Assembly: GCA_946006895.1 (NCBI GenBank) | Contig: CAMFZO010000015.1 | Coordinates: 1-15,973 of the forward strand | DNA from: an uncultured Clostridia bacterium | GTDB taxonomy: Bacteria; Bacillota; Clostridia; Oscillospirales; Oscillospiraceae | Direction of reading: 5' to 3' | Length of the DNA: 15,973 nucleotides | In this document: positions 15,108 through 15,973 of the stretch, piece by piece | Position numbering within the stretch: the first letter of the stretch is position 1 | How the letters are laid out: each line of letters opens with the position of its first letter | Position numbers and translations under genes: made by a program | Notes under the pieces: generated by a model | Told to the model about the DNA's origin: nothing | Database searches by the model: none | Seen by the model: the letters and a program-made list of their open reading frames with translations, nothing else

Positions 15108-15216
15108 GATCTTCAGGGCGGGGTGTGATTCCCCACCGGTGGTAAAGCCCACGAGCCGCAAGGCATGATTCGGTGAAATTCCGAGGCCGACAGTATAGTC
15201 TGGATGGAAGAAGATC
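15108..15216 (+). ncRNA. FMN riboswitch aptamer (RFN element)
   Basis: The sequence carries the conserved RFN blocks in order: CTTCAGGGC at 15111, TTCCCCACCGGTGGTAAAG around 15129, GCCCACGAG, GGTGAAATTCCGAG around 15172, and GACAGTATAGTCTGGATG around 15188. The closing P1 helix is GATCTTC (15108-15114) paired with GAAGATC (15210-15216). RFN elements bind flavin mononucleotide and shut off riboflavin synthesis or uptake genes (ribDEAH operon, ribU). Here promoter and downstream terminator are present, but no riboflavin gene follows within the window, where an IS110-family element is found instead. Assignment as an FMN riboswitch is firm; whether it still controls anything is unknown. Confidence 0.95.
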
Positions 15217-15256
15217 GTGTGAACGCAGGGATGATTATACCTGCGCCCATGGTGTT

Positions 15257-15294
15257 GCTCTGGAATGTGTATCATTCCGGGGCTTTTTGTTTTT
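15257..15294 (+). terminator. Riboswitch expression-platform terminator
   Basis: Arms 15257-15267 and 15273-15283 pair over 11 bp (two G-U pairs, 5-nt loop) and are followed by TTTTTGTTTTT. Its place 40 nt after the aptamer is that of the FMN-controlled terminator. A preceding small stem (CGCAGG/CCTGCG at about 15224-15245) may take part in the switch. Confidence 0.75.
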
Positions 15295-15325
15295 CCGTGG
15301 GCGCGGGACACTTTGCCGCATCACG

Positions 15326-15358
15326 GTGCCTTGAACGGTCTGTTCAAGGCACTTTTTT
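15326..15358 (+). terminator. Second terminator after the riboswitch
   Basis: A perfect 11-bp stem (15326-15336 with 15342-15352, 5-nt loop) is followed by T6. It is stronger-looking than the first terminator and lies 32 nt after that one. No coding sequence separates them. Confidence 0.75.
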
Positions 15359-15476
15359 GTTGGAGGTGACCAACTATAAGAAGTCAAGGGGAAATTGAAA
15401 AATTTTCATCTGGTCAAAAAAGGGCGCAGAAAACTAAGCCCTCTTCCGAGGACTTCAAAAACAAGATGGTCATAGC
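15359..15476. other. Probable right-end non-coding region of the IS110-family element
   Basis: This 118-nt stretch lies between the last riboswitch terminator and the end of the transposase gene. It begins with GGAGGTGA (15362-15369), a perfect Shine-Dalgarno-like sequence that is not followed by a start codon. On the minus strand, arms 15438-15442 and 15421-15425 followed by T6 could form a weak terminator for the transposase. IS110-type elements lack terminal inverted repeats, so I cannot fix the end of the element; the junction probably lies near 15360-15385. Confidence 0.4.
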
Positions 15477-15973
15477 TCAGCGAACGAGATCCGGGTTATA
15501 GGACTGTTCTTTCGTCTGGAGAGTATAAATAACCCGTAAAAGTTTTTTTGCAACATGGGTAAGAGCAACGCGGTGTTCCTTGCCCTCGGCGCGTTTCTTG
15601 GTGTAGTAGGTTGCAAACGTCGGCTCGTTGTTAACAACGGTCTGTGCGCAGTTCATAATGGCATAGCGCAAATGGGAAGACCCATGCTTTACCATTTTGC
15701 CAGTACTTTCCGAAGTACCGGATTGAAAATATCCAGGCTCCAGCCCAGCAAAAGAAAGCAACTTGGCCGGACTTTTGAATCTGGAAAAATCGCCAAATTC
15801 AGAAAGGATAACCGCTGCAGAAGCTGCACCGATTCCGGGAACGGTTAGCATGGGCGGAGCAAGCCCAAGGACACAGTCATTGATCTGCAGCTCGACTTCC
15901 TCCACTTTGCTTTGGAGCTGGTTGTAGATGTCAATCGTGATCTCCATTTCCTGAAGCAGATAGTCGCAGGTTG
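15477..15973 (-). CDS. IS110-family transposase, C-terminal part (runs off the window edge)
   Basis: The minus strand encodes about 165 residues that stay open to the window edge, so the gene begins outside; the internal ATG at 15945-15947 is not its real start. The Transposase_20 (PF02371) domain is clear: a helix-hairpin-helix-like VPGIGAASAAVILSEFGD, SPAKLLSFAGLEPGYFQSGTS with the Ser-Gly expected to carry the catalytic serine, and KHGSSHLRYAIMNCA. The end (KKLLRVIYTL...) matches the family C-terminus. IS110 members are DEDD/serine recombinases that cut at short specific sites, guided in characterised cases by an element-encoded bridge RNA. The N-terminal DEDD half is not visible, so activity cannot be judged. 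The element probably interrupted the link between the FMN riboswitch and its gene. Confidence 0.9.
   Translation of the reverse strand, partial: TCDYLLQEMEITIDIYNQLQSKVEEVELQINDCVLGLAPPMLTVPGIGAASAAVILSEFGDFSRFKSPAKLLSFAGLEPGYFQSGTSESTGKMVKHGSSHLRYAIMNCAQTVVNNEPTFATYYTKKRAEGKEHRVALTHVAKKLLRVIYTLQTKEQSYNPDLVR

Noticed and set aside
14915..15145. Plus-strand open frame in the MATE-riboswitch gap
   Set aside because: It overlaps the riboswitch promoter and aptamer, lacks a ribosome binding site and resembles no protein I know.
15204..15398. Small plus-strand open frame after the riboswitch aptamer, as the controlled gene
   Set aside because: It begins inside the aptamer, runs through both terminator hairpins and has no ribosome binding site, so it is not a real coding region.
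1..15973. CRISPR array, tRNA or rRNA genes
   Set aside because: No regularly spaced repeats and no tRNA-like or rRNA-like conserved stretches were seen on reading both strands.

Overview
The window looks like a chromosome segment from an anaerobic gut-type Firmicute (class Clostridia, probably Oscillospirales). The support is strong AGGAGG-type ribosome binding sites, sigma-A promoters, intrinsic terminators, YesN/YesM-style two-component proteins, a CD1107-family conjugative-element remnant and an FMN riboswitch. This placement is inferred from gene content only.

Left end (1-1980): a mobile-element graveyard. A piece of an IS256-type transposase (+) is fused to a broken CD1107/DUF4366-type gene. 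An intact ZIP metal transporter gene (-) follows, with a clear promoter and a palindrome at its start site. Next comes the C-terminal piece of an IS256-type transposase (-). The two transposase pieces represent adjacent parts of the same protein but lie in opposite orientation, 1.4 kb apart.

1867-5685: a two-gene cyclic-di-GMP operon with its own promoter and a perfect terminator. The first product is a 7TM diguanylate cyclase (intact GGDEF, no I-site). The second overlaps it by 11 nt and is a multi-TM protein with a dead GGDEF domain and an intact EAL phosphodiesterase domain.

5924-13372: the most interesting block. A ribose-type ABC importer (tandem ATPase, permease, lipoprotein binding protein) is followed by a separate transcription unit. 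That unit encodes an AraC-type response regulator, a histidine kinase with no membrane or sensor part, and a 475-residue protein. The last has the length and layout of an RbsA-type tandem ABC ATPase but has lost Walker A, signature, catalytic Glu and H-loop residues in both halves. I propose that this pseudo-ATPase couples the importer to the sensorless kinase; this is a hypothesis. The promoter of the regulator operon overlaps the terminator of the importer operon.

13409-15973: a MATE-family efflux gene (-), then, divergent from it, a complete FMN riboswitch unit (promoter, aptamer, terminator) with no riboflavin gene after it inside the window. Instead there is a second terminator, an unused Shine-Dalgarno-like sequence, and the 3' part of an IS110-family transposase (-) running off the right edge. 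The riboswitch has probably been separated from its gene by the insertion.
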